Part shown: positions 8,459-19,020 of the stretch, piece by piece
Position numbering within the stretch: the first letter of the stretch is position 1
How the letters are laid out: each line of letters opens with the position of its first letter
NCBI GenBank assembly: GCA_003427395.1
Contig: BFEA01000448.1
Location: 846,323 to 866,499, forward strand
DNA: 20,177 nucleotides
Direction: 5' to 3'
Origin: Chara braunii
Lineage: Eukaryota; Streptophyta; Charophyceae; Charales; Characeae
Translations under genes and position numbers: made by a program
The notes under the pieces: generated by a model
Told to the model about the DNA's origin: nothing
Databases searched by the model: none
What the model saw: the letters and a program-made list of their open reading frames with translations, nothing else

Positions 8459-10167
8459 TCGGGCATTTTGCCCGCATGTGTCCCAGGCTTAACCACGATA
8501 TCATCCTTAAACGTTGCTTTAGAACTTTGCGCGGGGAAATCCTGGGGCCACGGGGAGAGAGGGTAAACTAGAACTCGTCGGGAGGGATGCGTAGAGCAAT
8601 AATCGCACTTAACAACTTGGACGCAGCTGCGGTTGAGGCCGAACCAGTAGAGGAACTTACGTGGGGACAGGCACCCGGGCGAGGGCATCAAGTTAACTTC
8701 ATCACCGAGAGTGATAACCGCGACGGGGTTAATGTGACCACCAGACAATGGGGTGCTATAAAGAAGGTAATTCAGGACGCGGTCATGGAAGGCGCGCAGG
8801 AAGGGTCGAATCCGCCAGCAGATTCGGATCAGGACAAAGTTTACGGCAAGCCTAGGGAGGAGGCGCCGGTAGACAAAGTAACATCCACAAAGAAGAAATT
8901 CAGGTACCAGATCCCTATCCTTGTCGATCCTGAGATAGACCACACTCTTAGCCAATTGCTAGGGGCCATGGTATCGGTTTCCTTCCAGACCATGTTGTAG
9001 GCTAGTCCTAGACTACTAAAGGGCCTAAGACAGTTGCTAACAAGGCAAAGGGTGGAAGTAGCAGAGGAACCAGATGTACGCGAAGAACGCAAGGAAAAGG
9101 AGCCACCGCGGGAAGTGGCAAACCGTCAGAGGGCCCCCGGGGATTTGGAAGATCTAGAGAAGGCCTTCGCTAACATCCGGCTAAGTCTGCCAGACCGGGA
9201 AGGCGGAGAAGTCATGAGGGCACCGCCTGGCACGAAACTGAGTTTCCATACGCTACCGGTAGGGAAACTGAAAGTCCAGATTGGCACCCACCATACGGAT
9301 ACACTGGTAGATGGCGGGGCAGAAATCACACTCATTCGCAAGGACTTTGCAACAATTGCTGGGTGTCCAATCAACCGGGAGGTCACGGGGAGTGTCCGGG
9401 GAGCAGGTGGGGAAATCCCCTTTTCCGGCTATGTTACCAAGTGCGGAGTTAAAGCCGGGGTTAGAGAGTCTATATGGTCGTTCCAACGAATGACCGTCAT
9501 GGACGAAATGGACCATGACGTGATCCTCGGGCGCCCGTGGTGTGCCAACGTAGAGATGATCGGGATGCATCTGCACAACGACGCCTACATGGCAGACATA
9601 GAGGACCCGATGACAGGACAAGGCGAGCTGCTTCGCCTTATGGGAACCGGGGGAGACACGCCAAAAGGGAAGCTCGCAACCTGGTCACCCTCCTTTGAGG
9701 AGAGCGCTAGAAAGGGGGCTTTCGCACGCATGGAAGGGATGGGAGAGAGGGTGGAAATTATGATCGAAGAGGCCTTTAGTAAGAAAGAATGGGTCAAGAT
9801 GGGACTGCCGATGAAGAAACGTAGTTCAGACGAAGACGCCCTAGGAGTCATGGTAGTAGAGAAGGAAACAGAGGTGGAATTGGGAGCCAGTTTGCCCAAG
9901 CACGGGGAGATCCGGGACAAGAAGGATAAGGTCGCACTAGAAATCCCGGACTTACTGCAGCTTGTCAAAGCAATCAAGTACCACAAAGTGGCCGTTGACC
10001 CGGCCGCCCTCGCCAGCTTTGAGGAGAGGATCCAAAACGGCTATTGCCTAAATGGAGAGTTGGTCAGTATTCAACCCCGCATTGTGGAAGCCCCGCAAGC
10101 ACCTCCGGCCGTTCATTTTTTAGAAGAAAGATCCTGGAAGGAAGCGTTCGGAGGTATAAGCCAGTAG
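8458..10167 (+). pseudogene. pol: Ty3/gypsy pol segment 1: linker and aspartic protease
   Basis: The frame opens with the second half of the gag zinc knuckle and is interrupted by TAG at 8569-8571 and TAG at 8998-9000. Before the protease lies a linker (8860-9000) with LLGAMVSVSFQTML, a type of segment seen between gag and protease in many plant and fungal gypsy elements. The retropepsin domain covers about 9230-9620: active-site LVDGGAEITLI at 9304 onward (Asp-Gly-Gly in place of the common Asp-Ser/Thr-Gly) and the later VILGRPW at about 9520. It would cleave the Gag-Pol polyprotein. The frame is lost near 10115-10155, where the RT reading continues in another frame. Confidence 0.8.
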
Positions 10168-11400
10168 GAAAGAAGGCGAAGCCGGTCTCCATCCTACTCG
10201 AGATGACTAAGGAGGAGGCCATGGAAAAGGAGGAGGAGGTTCTTTGGGTACTTAGAGAAAGGAGGGTGGCGGAAGGATATAGGATACCGGATGAGGTGGC
10301 CCAAACCATGAAGATCGGAGTGAAGGGTTTTCTGACGGAGCAAGAAACACAAGCAATGAAAGAAGTATGCCAAAAATCTCACCTAGCATTCGCTTTCAAT
10401 GACCATCAGAAAGGGCGCCTGGATGCTAAGTTTATCCTGCCAGTCAGGATCCACAAGGTCGAGCATGAGTGTTGGAATGACAAGGGACCGGCCTACGACT
10501 TTGGGATCGCAGGAGAAGTGACGGAGCTCCTTAGGGAAAAAATGGACTTCTTCGTGACAGAACCCACCGCGTCTCCTTATGCCAACAAGTGGTTTGTATT
10601 CCGCAAGCCCGATAAGTCACTTAGGTGGATTCAGGACCTGCAAACGTTAAATGATGTCACCATCTGGGATGCGGGATCGTTGCCGCAGGCAGATCTCCTG
10701 GCCGAATCCCATGCCGGACACAGTATTTACTCCTTGATAGATCTTTACTCAGGATACGACCAGCTCCCGCTGGACGCACGAGATAGGCTCTACACGGCTA
10801 TGCATATACGCCAGTAGGACAGTTGCAGATGCAGGTCACGCCTATGGGATTTACTAATGCGGTAGCAGAGACACAGAGGAGGATGCTCGCGGTGGCCGGG
10901 GACATGTTCCCAGACAAATGTGAGCCTTACATTGACGACAACCCTGTCAAAGGAGCACGGGAGAAGGATGAGACCGAAGTCCAGCCGGGGATAAGAAAGT
11001 TTGTCTAGGACCGCCTGCAGGATATTAGAGAGCTGCCGCAAAGATTCCTAGAATACAACATAACCGCTAGCGGTCCGAAGAGTATTTTGGCAGTTCCAGA
11101 AGTCACAATTTTGGGATTTCGTTGTGGGGCCTATGGAAGGAAGCCGGATCCGGCTAAGACCGATAAGATAGCACAGTGGCCTATGCCCCTTCGAACTACA
11201 ACAGAAGTCAGGGCATTCCTGGGGGTGGTAGGCTTTTGGAGAATCTTCATAAAAGGGTTCACAAAGATAGCGGAATCGATTCGAGCCATGATCTGTGAAG
11301 AAGGTACACTTGATTGGACTGAGGAAAGGGAATCGGTCGTCCAGACCCTGAAAAATATTCTCACATCCGAAGAAGTGACCCTTGCCGCTCCGTGTTTCAA
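10120..11400 (+). pseudogene. pol: Ty3/gypsy pol segment 2: reverse transcriptase
   Basis: This is the RNA-directed DNA polymerase of the element. Seen: RRYKPVGKKAKPV just before the domain, SPYANKWFVFRKPDKS with LRWIQDL (fingers), DLYSGYDQLPLD near 10740 with the first catalytic Asp, TPMGFTNA near 10840, and YIDD at 10928-10939 with the catalytic Asp pair. Breaks: a frame change at about 10115-10155, a 2-nt insertion (AT) near 10805, and TAG at 11006-11008 replacing an expected Trp codon. The connection region RAFLGVVGFWRIFIKGF near 11210 is typical of Ty3/gypsy. Catalytic residues are present, but the chain cannot be made in one piece. Confidence 0.88.
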
Positions 11401-11783
11401 CGACGAGGTCGGTCGACCTTTCATCCTTGAGACGGATGGAGGACCAATGACAATCGGCGGGGTGCTAATTCAAAGGCGAAGATGATAGAGAGCAACCGAT
11501 CAGATTTGAGAGTAGGACGCTCAATTCGGTTGAGCGGCGCTACTTTCAGTTCAAGAAGGAGGTACTTGCGATACTGCATTGCCTTAAAACCTTTCAGGCT
11601 TACCTCTTCGGGAGGAGGTTTATCCTGAGGATAGACCCAACCAATGTCGTCGGGGCCCTGAAGAACTATAAGCCTATAGACCCGACCGTTGGAAAATAGG
11701 TAGGATTTATCTGGCAGTTCGACTATAAGATTGAGCGCGTAGCCGGCCTTAGGAATCGAGCAGACAGACTGAGCAGGGTGGCC
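11400..11783 (+). pseudogene. pol: Ty3/gypsy pol segment 3: RNase H
   Basis: This would degrade RNA in RNA-DNA hybrids during reverse transcription. Seen: FILETDGG near 11420 with the first acidic residue, FKKEVLAILHCLKTFQAYLFG near 11550 with the Glu, and RNRADRLSRV near 11755 with the last Asp. The usual TDH motif reads RIDPTN, as in some plant gypsy families. Breaks: loss of one base near 11477 changes frame, and TAG at 11697-11699 stands where Trp is expected. The integrase follows in the same frame. Confidence 0.82.
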
Positions 11784-13428
11784 CTCACACCCGAAGGGTT
11801 AGAAGAGGCAGAGCCGATCGACGCGTTCCTCGACTACGAGGGCGGGACGCTGGTAGTAGATAGCGAGATGGCCGGAACCACTTGCACAACTGGGGAGCTA
11901 TTGATCAAAGCACTCGAAAAGGGGCCTCCGACAGTGGTTGCCGAGTTAAGGGAAGGTACGGCCACCAGAGTTGGAAGGAGGGAAGAGAAGGACGCTTGGG
12001 GCAGTGTTGTGAAGCCCCGGGATGAACAAATCGCACTAGCCGTTGAGGGAGGCTGGAGAAGGGTTATGAGCATGAAGGAGTCTCAGGAGCTGGAGATGCA
12101 GCACTATCAGGCCTATCAGGTGGATAATAATCAGACAGGTACTCAAGAAGAAGAACAGTTCTTCCTCATCAAGTCATATGAAGGTTTGTTCAGAGAAATT
12201 GGGTTGCTATTGGTGGGGAACAAGGAACCCCACGAGGTTAGTCCTAAAGCTAGGGAGGAAGCGGATAGGTATGCGCTTAGAAGGGGGCACCTATTCCGAA
12301 AGGAGGAAGGCCTGACGCCCAGGAGAGTAGTCTGTGGAAGGATGCGACGACTCGACATTATTCAGGCCATGCATGACGGATTGGCCGGTGGCCATCGCTC
12401 ATCTAAAGGGACCCTAACCAAGATAACACCGCTTTATTATTGGCCGGGAATGGCATGTATGGTAGCCACGTACTGCCAGACCTGCAAAATCTGCCAGGAA
12501 CGAAGCACGATCCGCATTTTCGAGCCACTTAGACCCACCCGCGTGCTGGGGTCAGGGCATATGGTACATCTCGACCTGGCAGTCATGCCAGTTTCCAGAA
12601 AAGGGTACAGGTACATACTTGACGCAAGGGATAACCTTAGTGGGTTTGTCGAGGCAACCGCGCTCAAGAAGAAAACTGGGTTTGCAGTTGCAGACTGGGT
12701 GGAGGACTTTTATCTGAGGCACCCGTTCATCAGGAGATTCATAGCCGACAATGGGACTGGGTTTGTAAACCAGGACGTCCTGAATACCTGCAAGAGGCTT
12801 GGCGTACCGATCAAATTGACAGAACCATACCACCTTGAGGCCAACGCGCCAGTCGAGCGAGGGCACCAAACGCTTAAGAACACGATTGCAAAGTTGGCAG
12901 CAGATGACCTTGGGAACTGGCCGGACTATCTCAGACATGCGGTATTTGCCGATAATATGACACACGACGGGATGCATCCCGACAGAGCTATGGTATGGCA
13001 GGGAGATTGACTTTCCGGTAGAAGCCCTAGTATCCACCTGGAACAAATTGGAAGATGACCCTCATCTGACTACGGAACAATTAATTGAGGCAAGGTGTGA
13101 ACAAGCGGCCAGGAATGAGGATGCCTTTGAAGAAATAGCTCATAAGGTACTAGACAGTCGCATGAAGGACAAAACCAGGTGGGACCAGTTGAAGAACATC
13201 TGGAAGGAGCCTCTGCAGGTCGGGGAGATGGTCCTAGTCATAAATTTGGCACTAAAAACTACATGGTCAGGCCAGTTGGGGCGGCGATTCAAGGGACCTT
13301 ATCGTATTGCAAGAAAGTTGGGTGCGAGCACGTTTGAGATTGAGAACCTGGATGGGATCACTATAAGGGGGCCAGTCCCTGCGCAACGACTGGTCAGGTT
13401 TCTCACTAGGGACCCAGTGGAACAATGA
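11778..13428 (+). pseudogene. pol: Ty3/gypsy pol segment 4: integrase
   Basis: The integrase would insert the DNA copy. Seen in order: an N-terminal extension; a zinc-binding region with AMHDGLAGGH near 12370 and YCQTCKICQ near 12470 (HHCC type); the catalytic core with Asp at 12573-12575 (HLDL), Asp at 12747-12749 (ADNG) and Glu at 12855-12857 (VERG), spaced D-35-E; then LWYGREIDFPVEALVSTW. A frame change near 12965 moves the C-terminus to another frame, which ends at a natural TGA (13426-13428). The tail has GPYRIARKLG (a GPY/F-type module) and QRLVRFLTRD; no chromodomain is visible. The triad is intact, with one frameshift. In the inverted-repeat model this enzyme would act on the arm ends, which is inference only. 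Confidence 0.88.
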
Positions 13429-13882
13429 CTGCAAGAAGCCCAGGATAAGGAGGCGGAAGACTAAGGCTGCTCAGGACAGTGGCAAGAGGCCTACTTATCG
13501 CTTGTGCTTCTGGTTGTTGTCTTTTGTTTTTTGTGTTTCTCTCCTTTTGACGGTCTGGGTGTGCACGAGTCGCATGGGAAAACATGCGATTCGGCGGGGG
13601 TTTTCTGTATCATAGTTTTTGTGGGATATTGGGATGAGCAATGGGGGATGGGACATTGTACCATAAGACATGGCATTGGAGGGGCGTTGGGAAAAGGGGG
13701 CGAGGTGGTCAGCTGTTCCTCCTTTTTTTCCTTCTTCTTCATGCCTTTCTGTTTCCGTGGGAGCAACTGGGATTGGGGGACACGTGTGGGCAGAGCCTGG
13801 GATGAGTGTTACAAGGGAATGGGTTGGGGCTTTCTCCTGTCTTGTGTCCTGCCTTTCAGGTATAGAAGTCAGGCGGACCAAG
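13429..13882 (+). other. Spacer after pol, possible intron end
   Basis: This is 454 nt without a convincing gene. A T/C-rich stretch at about 13505-13550, another at 13720-13755, and TCCTGCCTTTCAG ending at 13860 resemble the end of an intron, with the next ORF start 22 nt downstream. The in-frame ATG at 13670 lies inside this stretch and its product looks arbitrary, so the later start at 13883 was preferred. Confidence 0.35.
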
Positions 13883-14593
13883 ATGGCACCCAACAACGAG
13901 AACGATATTAATCAAGCAAACCTCAATGTTGATGACCCATGGCGGCAACCAGAGAGGCCGCAAAACAGAAACAGACCGGTGCTCCAACCCCGGCCCCCTG
14001 TGAGGACGGGAAAAAGGAAGATGCAAGCCTGTAGACCCTCCCCTACAAAAGAAGGCGATGTGCTCCGAGCCTGGCCAGAGGATAAAAGTGAGCAAGAACG
14101 GGAGGAAAGCAGGGAAGAAAAAGGGACAGAGGACCAGCACAAGGAAGAACCTGGGCAGGGAAGCCGGAAAGACGCTAAGGGATCCACAGAAGATGACAGT
14201 GAGACAGGGGAGGACATTCCGAAGATTGTAATTGTAAATAGCGATGACGAGATGGATAGGGTCTCAAGGCCCAGGCTGGAAGGACAGGCCTCAACAAGCA
14301 GGGCTTCAGAGGAGGTCCATGATTGGGACGAGGTATTCGGCCCCACACCCAGTCATTGGTTTGAGGTGTGGGCCAACACTTTTAGACATGACTGGATTAT
14401 TATAGCCCGTAGCCTCATGGCGGCTGGGGAGAGGGTCACGCCAACGGACTTTTTCTCAAAAGAAACATTACATGATATGAAGGCAACATTGGACGAGATA
14501 CGGACCTACGGGCTGGGGGTGGCGCCGCCACCAAAGACAGAGGAGGGCAGGGGCGCTAAGCGCCAAAGAACGGATCGGGATACTGGGAATTAA
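13883..14593 (+). CDS. Post-pol ORF: charged protein with SIM-like motif
   Basis: This is an intact frame of 236 residues, with start context A at -3, G at +4 and Met-Ala, like the A-D genes. It is Pro/Arg-rich at the N-terminus with a basic GKRKM near residue 43. A very acidic and Ser-rich middle contains KIVIVNSDDE (residues 114-123), a good match to the SUMO-interaction pattern of hydrophobic residues followed by Ser and acidic residues. A more ordered segment follows with HWFEVWANTFRHDWIIIARSL near residue 155, and the C-terminus is basic (AKRQRTDRD). No enzyme motif, membrane span or signal peptide is present, so it is not an envelope protein. Inferred: a nuclear accessory protein. An extra ORF after pol is known in several gypsy groups, but I cannot link this one to any family. 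Confidence 0.55.
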   Translation: MAPNNENDINQANLNVDDPWRQPERPQNRNRPVLQPRPPVRTGKRKMQACRPSPTKEGDVLRAWPEDKSEQEREESREEKGTEDQHKEEPGQGSRKDAKGSTEDDSETGEDIPKIVIVNSDDEMDRVSRPRLEGQASTSRASEEVHDWDEVFGPTPSHWFEVWANTFRHDWIIIARSLMAAGERVTPTDFFSKETLHDMKATLDEIRTYGLGVAPPPKTEEGRGAKRQRTDRDTGN

Positions 14594-15517
14594 GGGTTGG
14601 CAAACTGGGGTTGGATGGCACGGTTGGATGTAAAATAGGGGCGCTGGGACTCGGCAAACCAATCAGGGAGAAAGGCGGGGGTGGTATTTTCTTAAGTAGC
14701 TTCCTAGAAACAGAGTAAGTCAAGGCAAGGATGTGAGACTTTGTGTGAAACAATGCCTGCTGACCTGAAACTTGCTAAAAGACATGAGGGCAAGCTGGGA
14801 GATGCAGGGAGATACAACTTTTTGAGTATCAACTACTTTTTCTGAGTTTGGCAAAGACGAAGGAGAGTGTGATTGGGGATTCAAAAATAGGGAGGTTCTC
14901 TCTTTGTTATTTGAACAATCTGTAATTCGGTTTCTGTCTTCTCAACAAATTGTGATACTGGTTGGATTGGAAGGACTTGGGCATGGCTACAGACACAATG
15001 AGTCTCTCAGAATGTACGGTCACATGGGTGAATGACGATGGTGTCCTGTTAAGAGAGGTTAGGGAACCTACGGGTATAACGGCATGACAATGCTTTCCCC
15101 TAGGAGCCTAATCCGATGGAGTCCAGTCCTCACCATCAATATGCATGAGACCTGCAGCTATGATTGAACGACCGGGCGGGCTAGCATTGCTAAAGGCTAG
15201 GTAAATCCCGCCGCGAGCCAGACGCTAAGTCGGATGTATGAGAAAGATAAAGAAAAGTGGAGCAAAAAAAGGCATAGCACGCTAAAACTAATGGCCACCA
15301 CCTACCCCCCCCCCAACTGACAATCGGATTCGAGCCTCCCTCAGCCCACCCCCTCGGGCGCTTGTATTCAGAAGGGAATGTTTCCATGTCTGCCTTTATT
15401 TTGGCCTCCTCGTGTCCCTTGCTGACTAATGTACATGCCCTTTTCTTATGTTACATCCTAAATCACATGCATCCTCCATACTCCGTCCTTCCCGTGACGC
15501 TCGAACTTTGAACCCTT
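14594..15517. other. Spacer between post-pol ORF and right arm
   Basis: This is about 920 nt with no convincing gene. It contains a purine-rich GGGAGAAAGGCGGGGG followed by TGG near 14667, which resembles a polypurine tract before a 3' LTR, but no matching 5' LTR was found. There is a short inverted repeat GGCGGG...CCCGCC at about 15174-15213 and a run of 10 C at 15305-15314. The similarity to the left arm begins only at about 15518. Confidence 0.4.
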
Positions 15518-16273
15518 CTAATCAAGCCACCGTACCTCAAACAGCAAAAAGACATCGTCCACATAGGATGGCGTGACCTCCTCCTCCCGGCTTACTATGG
15601 CATCCCAAGCTTTCGCGCTTACTTCTGGGCGGTCGTACTTGCCTATCCTTAGGACGATGATGACTTCCTCGGCTTTATCTCCGTAGAAGGGCTCATATTT
15701 CAATGAGAGCCTATAAAACTCCTCAGTCAACCAGGCACACTCTATATGCACCCTTCTCATGGAGTCCGCTACTTCTAAAATGTGCTCAAACCCCCCAAAC
15801 CACTCGGCTATGAATTCCGGTATCCAAGCCGTTATCCGTAGACTTGGAGGTTTGAGTTCCTTCCATCCTCACATCACAACTCCGCTACTAACTTCGTCCC
15901 ATCCCTCGTTGGCGAAAAGCTTGCCTTCCTTTCGGGTTCGGGCCTCTGCATCCCCTAGAAGCCACATCGGGTCCTGTCCCATTGCTAACATGGTGCAAAA
16001 CAGGTGTCATCCATCCTCGGAAAGGACAATGGTTTCAACTGACTCTACCTTGCCTTCTGCTATATCATCCCATCCTTCCTCCTCCCTTATCGGGTTCCAA
16101 ATCCGCTCTATCCATACATATGACAACTCCCGGGCAACCTTAAACCGAATCCAATCGCACGTGGTCCCTCTTCATCCGTTCCCTGTTGGTATCGGCATTT
16201 CTATTTCTCCTCTAAGTCGCCGTGGTTCCCACCCTTTGAAGGGGTATTCCATCATCCTTTCTTCTCTAGTCAT
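15518..16273 (-). pseudogene. Gene B': inverted copy of gene B with three TGA codons
   Basis: Read on the minus strand from the Met at 16273, one reading frame aligns with gene B over its whole length (251 codons against 250) without a frameshift. It is interrupted by three in-frame TGA codons at 16172-16174, 16007-16009 and 15869-15871. The first two stand at positions where B has Trp; the third replaces a Gly. Preserved landmarks: SYVWIERIW, DDIAEGKVESVETIVLSEDG, IPEFIAEWFGGFEHI, PFYGDKAEEV and SYVDDVFLLFEVRW. Gene A' ends 72 nt upstream, matching the 69 nt between A and B. Most likely a pseudogene decayed by point mutation; stop-codon readthrough cannot be excluded from sequence. Confidence 0.8.
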
Positions 16274-16345
16274 CTTGTCCTTTCCTGCACAATATCAGAC
16301 CACCCGTCCTCCCTAAGTTAAGTTTCCCCACTCCTCTCAGAAGTC

Positions 16346-17149
16346 TCAATCCTCTATCTCCTCATCCTCGTCCTCATCAACGAAATCGTTCTCTCCGTCG
16401 TAGAACAACTCTTTCACCCCCTCCAGAAATATCTCCTTTATTGCCACATTTCTATACACTATGCCCAATGTACAGGGCTAGAGACATAGATCTTGTTTAA
16501 GCTTAAGACATCTGAGTATCTCGGTCAGTTCGTCCGCCCAGTTCCCCTCAAACGGCCTCATTTCTACTGACAACCGAAAAAAATCCTGCCTAGCGCATTG
16601 GTGTAGCCCGAGGTTCGTCATGGACTGACATATCCGTATCAGCCTGCTCCGAGTTCCGAAAACCGCATCCACTAGGAAGGGAGGCAACACATATCGCATG
16701 GCTCTTACGGGTCGCCTCATGCTTCCTCTATCCCCAAGTTTCACCCGCACACCTACCCTCTCCATTTCCATCTCCCTTCGCTGACACGCAGCCCACACAA
16801 CCTCTGTTTCCGCCTGCTTAAACAATTCGTCCGGCGTATTCCCGAGTGTCAATTCCATGACCATAGCATTTTTTCCATCTTTCGACAAGTAGACCCACCC
16901 CCGAGCTTCCACTGTTCCCCGGAACTCCAAATCCATTAAACTTGGTGACAACCTTGTCAAGCTAACATTAGCCCATACCGTCTCTATCCATAGGAACGCG
17001 TCTTTCCCATCCAGCATCACGGTTTGATATGCTGGTTCAAGGTCCGTCCACGCCCCATCTTCAGGGAGGACGACCGACACCCCATCCTTTACGTCTACTG
17101 GCATCTCTGGACCGCTGGTATAAGTCGGGGGAGACAACCATCGCGCCAT
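16346..17149 (-). pseudogene. Gene A': inverted copy of gene A with one TAG codon
   Basis: The frame from the Met at 17149 to TGA at 16346-16348 is 804 nt, exactly the length of gene A. About 70 per cent of residues are identical by eye, ungapped over some 200 residues: FLWIETVW, GWVYLSKDG, VLPPFLVDAVFG, LHQCARQDFFRLSVEM, PFEGNWADELTEIL. A single in-frame TAG at 16478-16480 interrupts it; the same frame continues with IVYRNVAIKEIFLEGV and an acidic tail like that of A. Start context is A at -3, G at +4. An upstream in-frame ATG at 17194 is not supported by similarity to A. Without the tail a 223-residue product could still be made. Confidence 0.8.
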
Positions 17150-17524
17150 CTTGTTTCCAGCACCCGGCCCCTGTTTTTCATGAAACAGTACCAACCGGTT
17201 CTTCTGGTCAGGGCAACCCCTTTTCTTAAATGAGGATTATTTCAGACCTCCCATTAGGGCTCCCTAATTTACCTTCTCATTCCTAAGTACCTCTTTTCCC
17301 ATAATTTTCTCGGTCGGCCACCGATTTGTCCACATTCTTTCTCTTGGTTTCATTCCAATTGACCTCTATCCTTCTTCCTTCTGATCATCTCTCACTCGTG
17401 TGGACTTAGAAGGGAGGGGGAATAAACTTAGAAGAATACCCGTCCAACAATCCAAGCTTAATCAATCTTTACGGGGGAGGGTACATAACAAAATCAGGCA
17501 ATCTCACATACGGGATATACGGGT

Positions 17525-17640
17525 CATCTCCTCACCGGTCATCCCAATATGGTCTCTCCGCTGGTACTATCGGTAGGGTTGTATCCCATACCTCAAGCAC
17601 AGCTCAACCGTCGCGAGCGCGGTACCCAGGTCTCAGCAAG
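17525..17640. promoter_or_regulatory. Highly conserved non-coding block, right copy
   Basis: This is the inverted counterpart of 2510-2635, with the exact 24-nt match at 17611-17634. It lies about 380-490 nt upstream of A' in the direction of A' transcription, as in the left arm. Confidence 0.4.
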
Positions 17641-18839
17641 GCTTTCGCCGTTTCCTCCTTACCCAGAATACCTCATCCCTTCTTGCCGCTTTGCACATCC
17701 ATACCGACACCGAGGGTTACCTCGAGTGCCAAAATACAGGGACAAAGTCAGCCGTCCGGGCATTCACTTCCATCGGTCCGACAAAAATCAGCCTTTCCAA
17801 AAACCATGCTACGAGAAGCTACTGATCGCCTCCCAAGCTCCGTCTTTGCCCCAATGCAACGGTGCTCCCTCCGCCTGTCCACAGGCTAGGCCCCGTCTGA
17901 GGAACGTTTCACACCCCGCCCGGCAGATCAATCGAGCCGAAGCTCGTCACCGCGCGGACGAGGATGCGAATAAGCGCTTAACGTGACAAACTCCCATTAG
18001 ACAGCTCGGTGGCATGACCCCCGCATACGAACAAACGGCAGCCTGCAAAGAGAACGATGTTTGACAACCTGCACTGGCCGGTGCAGACCAATCCTTTCCT
18101 TCCGAAAGGCAGGACGCTCGAATCCCATCATGCAAACACAAGTCCCAAGCGGGACACATATAGTACAAGTGTCATCCCCTTGGTGCACCTAGCGCTTCCT
18201 ACCCATAACTCACAGATTTTTTCTCAGGACAACGAGTGTCACTCCCCCTACTTTCATACATAGTGGTTGGTTCCTTCTCGTGAGAATCTTCAAGGGTGAG
18301 ATAATTTTCCTTGGAGTCTAGCAACTCCCTTCGTTTCCCTTCTCTTCACTTGTCTGTCCTTTCATAGGGTAGGATTGTTCCTTCTTGATAACCCGTTGTG
18401 TTCATACTGGTACCTTAAAGCATTTAAAAAAAAAGGTGCAAAGTGCATGAGCCCACTGGGCTTAAAGAAGGAGATAGAAGGGCACCCGTCCGGTCGGATC
18501 ACTCCGCCGTGGGATTTTCATTGGAGCCTGACCTAGGCCAAGCACCAAACGCCTGCCAGGTAACGGGAGCCCTTCTTTATACGAAGAGGAAGGGTCGACC
18601 TGCGACTTTCCCAAAGCTTCCCCGGACTGGCGAACAGCAGCACCGGACGAAGGAGGGCTAAAACCATTCCACAAGGAAATGGCCGATCAAGTGCATGGCA
18701 TGCATGTTATACCTCCAGGCCTGGCCTTGCCATGCGCTCAGCCACTCTCAAATCTGATTTCTCACAAGGGAAAGAGCAAACACAAGTCCATTTTCCTTAT
18801 CTTGGGTTGTGTACACGTCAATGCGTCGGGCGCCCCCAT

Positions 18840-19020
18840 CGGAATCGCAAGGGTTAATTTAACCCCATGCCCGTTACCTCCACCATTTTTGTAGGGCCAA
18901 ACCCCGGGAGACTTTCGAGCCTTAGTCAACCCCACTACGGGTCCCAGTTGGCTCGGCCCGCCCACACTCATGCTCAGGGCGCGGGCCATTCGTCCCAAGG
19001 TCACCCCCACCTAGTACTTT
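18840..19020. repeat. Conserved GC-rich block, right copy
   Basis: This is the inverted counterpart of 1137-1300, GC-rich, with no frame shared between the copies. Confidence 0.5.

Noticed and set aside
13670-13882. N-terminal extension of the post-pol ORF
   Set aside because: It reads through a pyrimidine-rich, intron-like stretch, and the 13883 start has the same Met-Ala Kozak context as the other genes.
13883-14593. Envelope gene after pol
   Set aside because: No signal peptide or membrane span; the protein is strongly charged and looks nuclear.
14667-14700. Polypurine tract and start of a 3' LTR
   Set aside because: The purine run is followed by TGG, but no copy of the following sequence was found upstream of gag.
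15290-15360. tRNA gene on the minus strand, suggested by a GGCTCGAATCC B-box-like string
   Set aside because: The neighbouring bases do not form a T stem or acceptor stem, and a run of ten G sits where the anticodon region would be.
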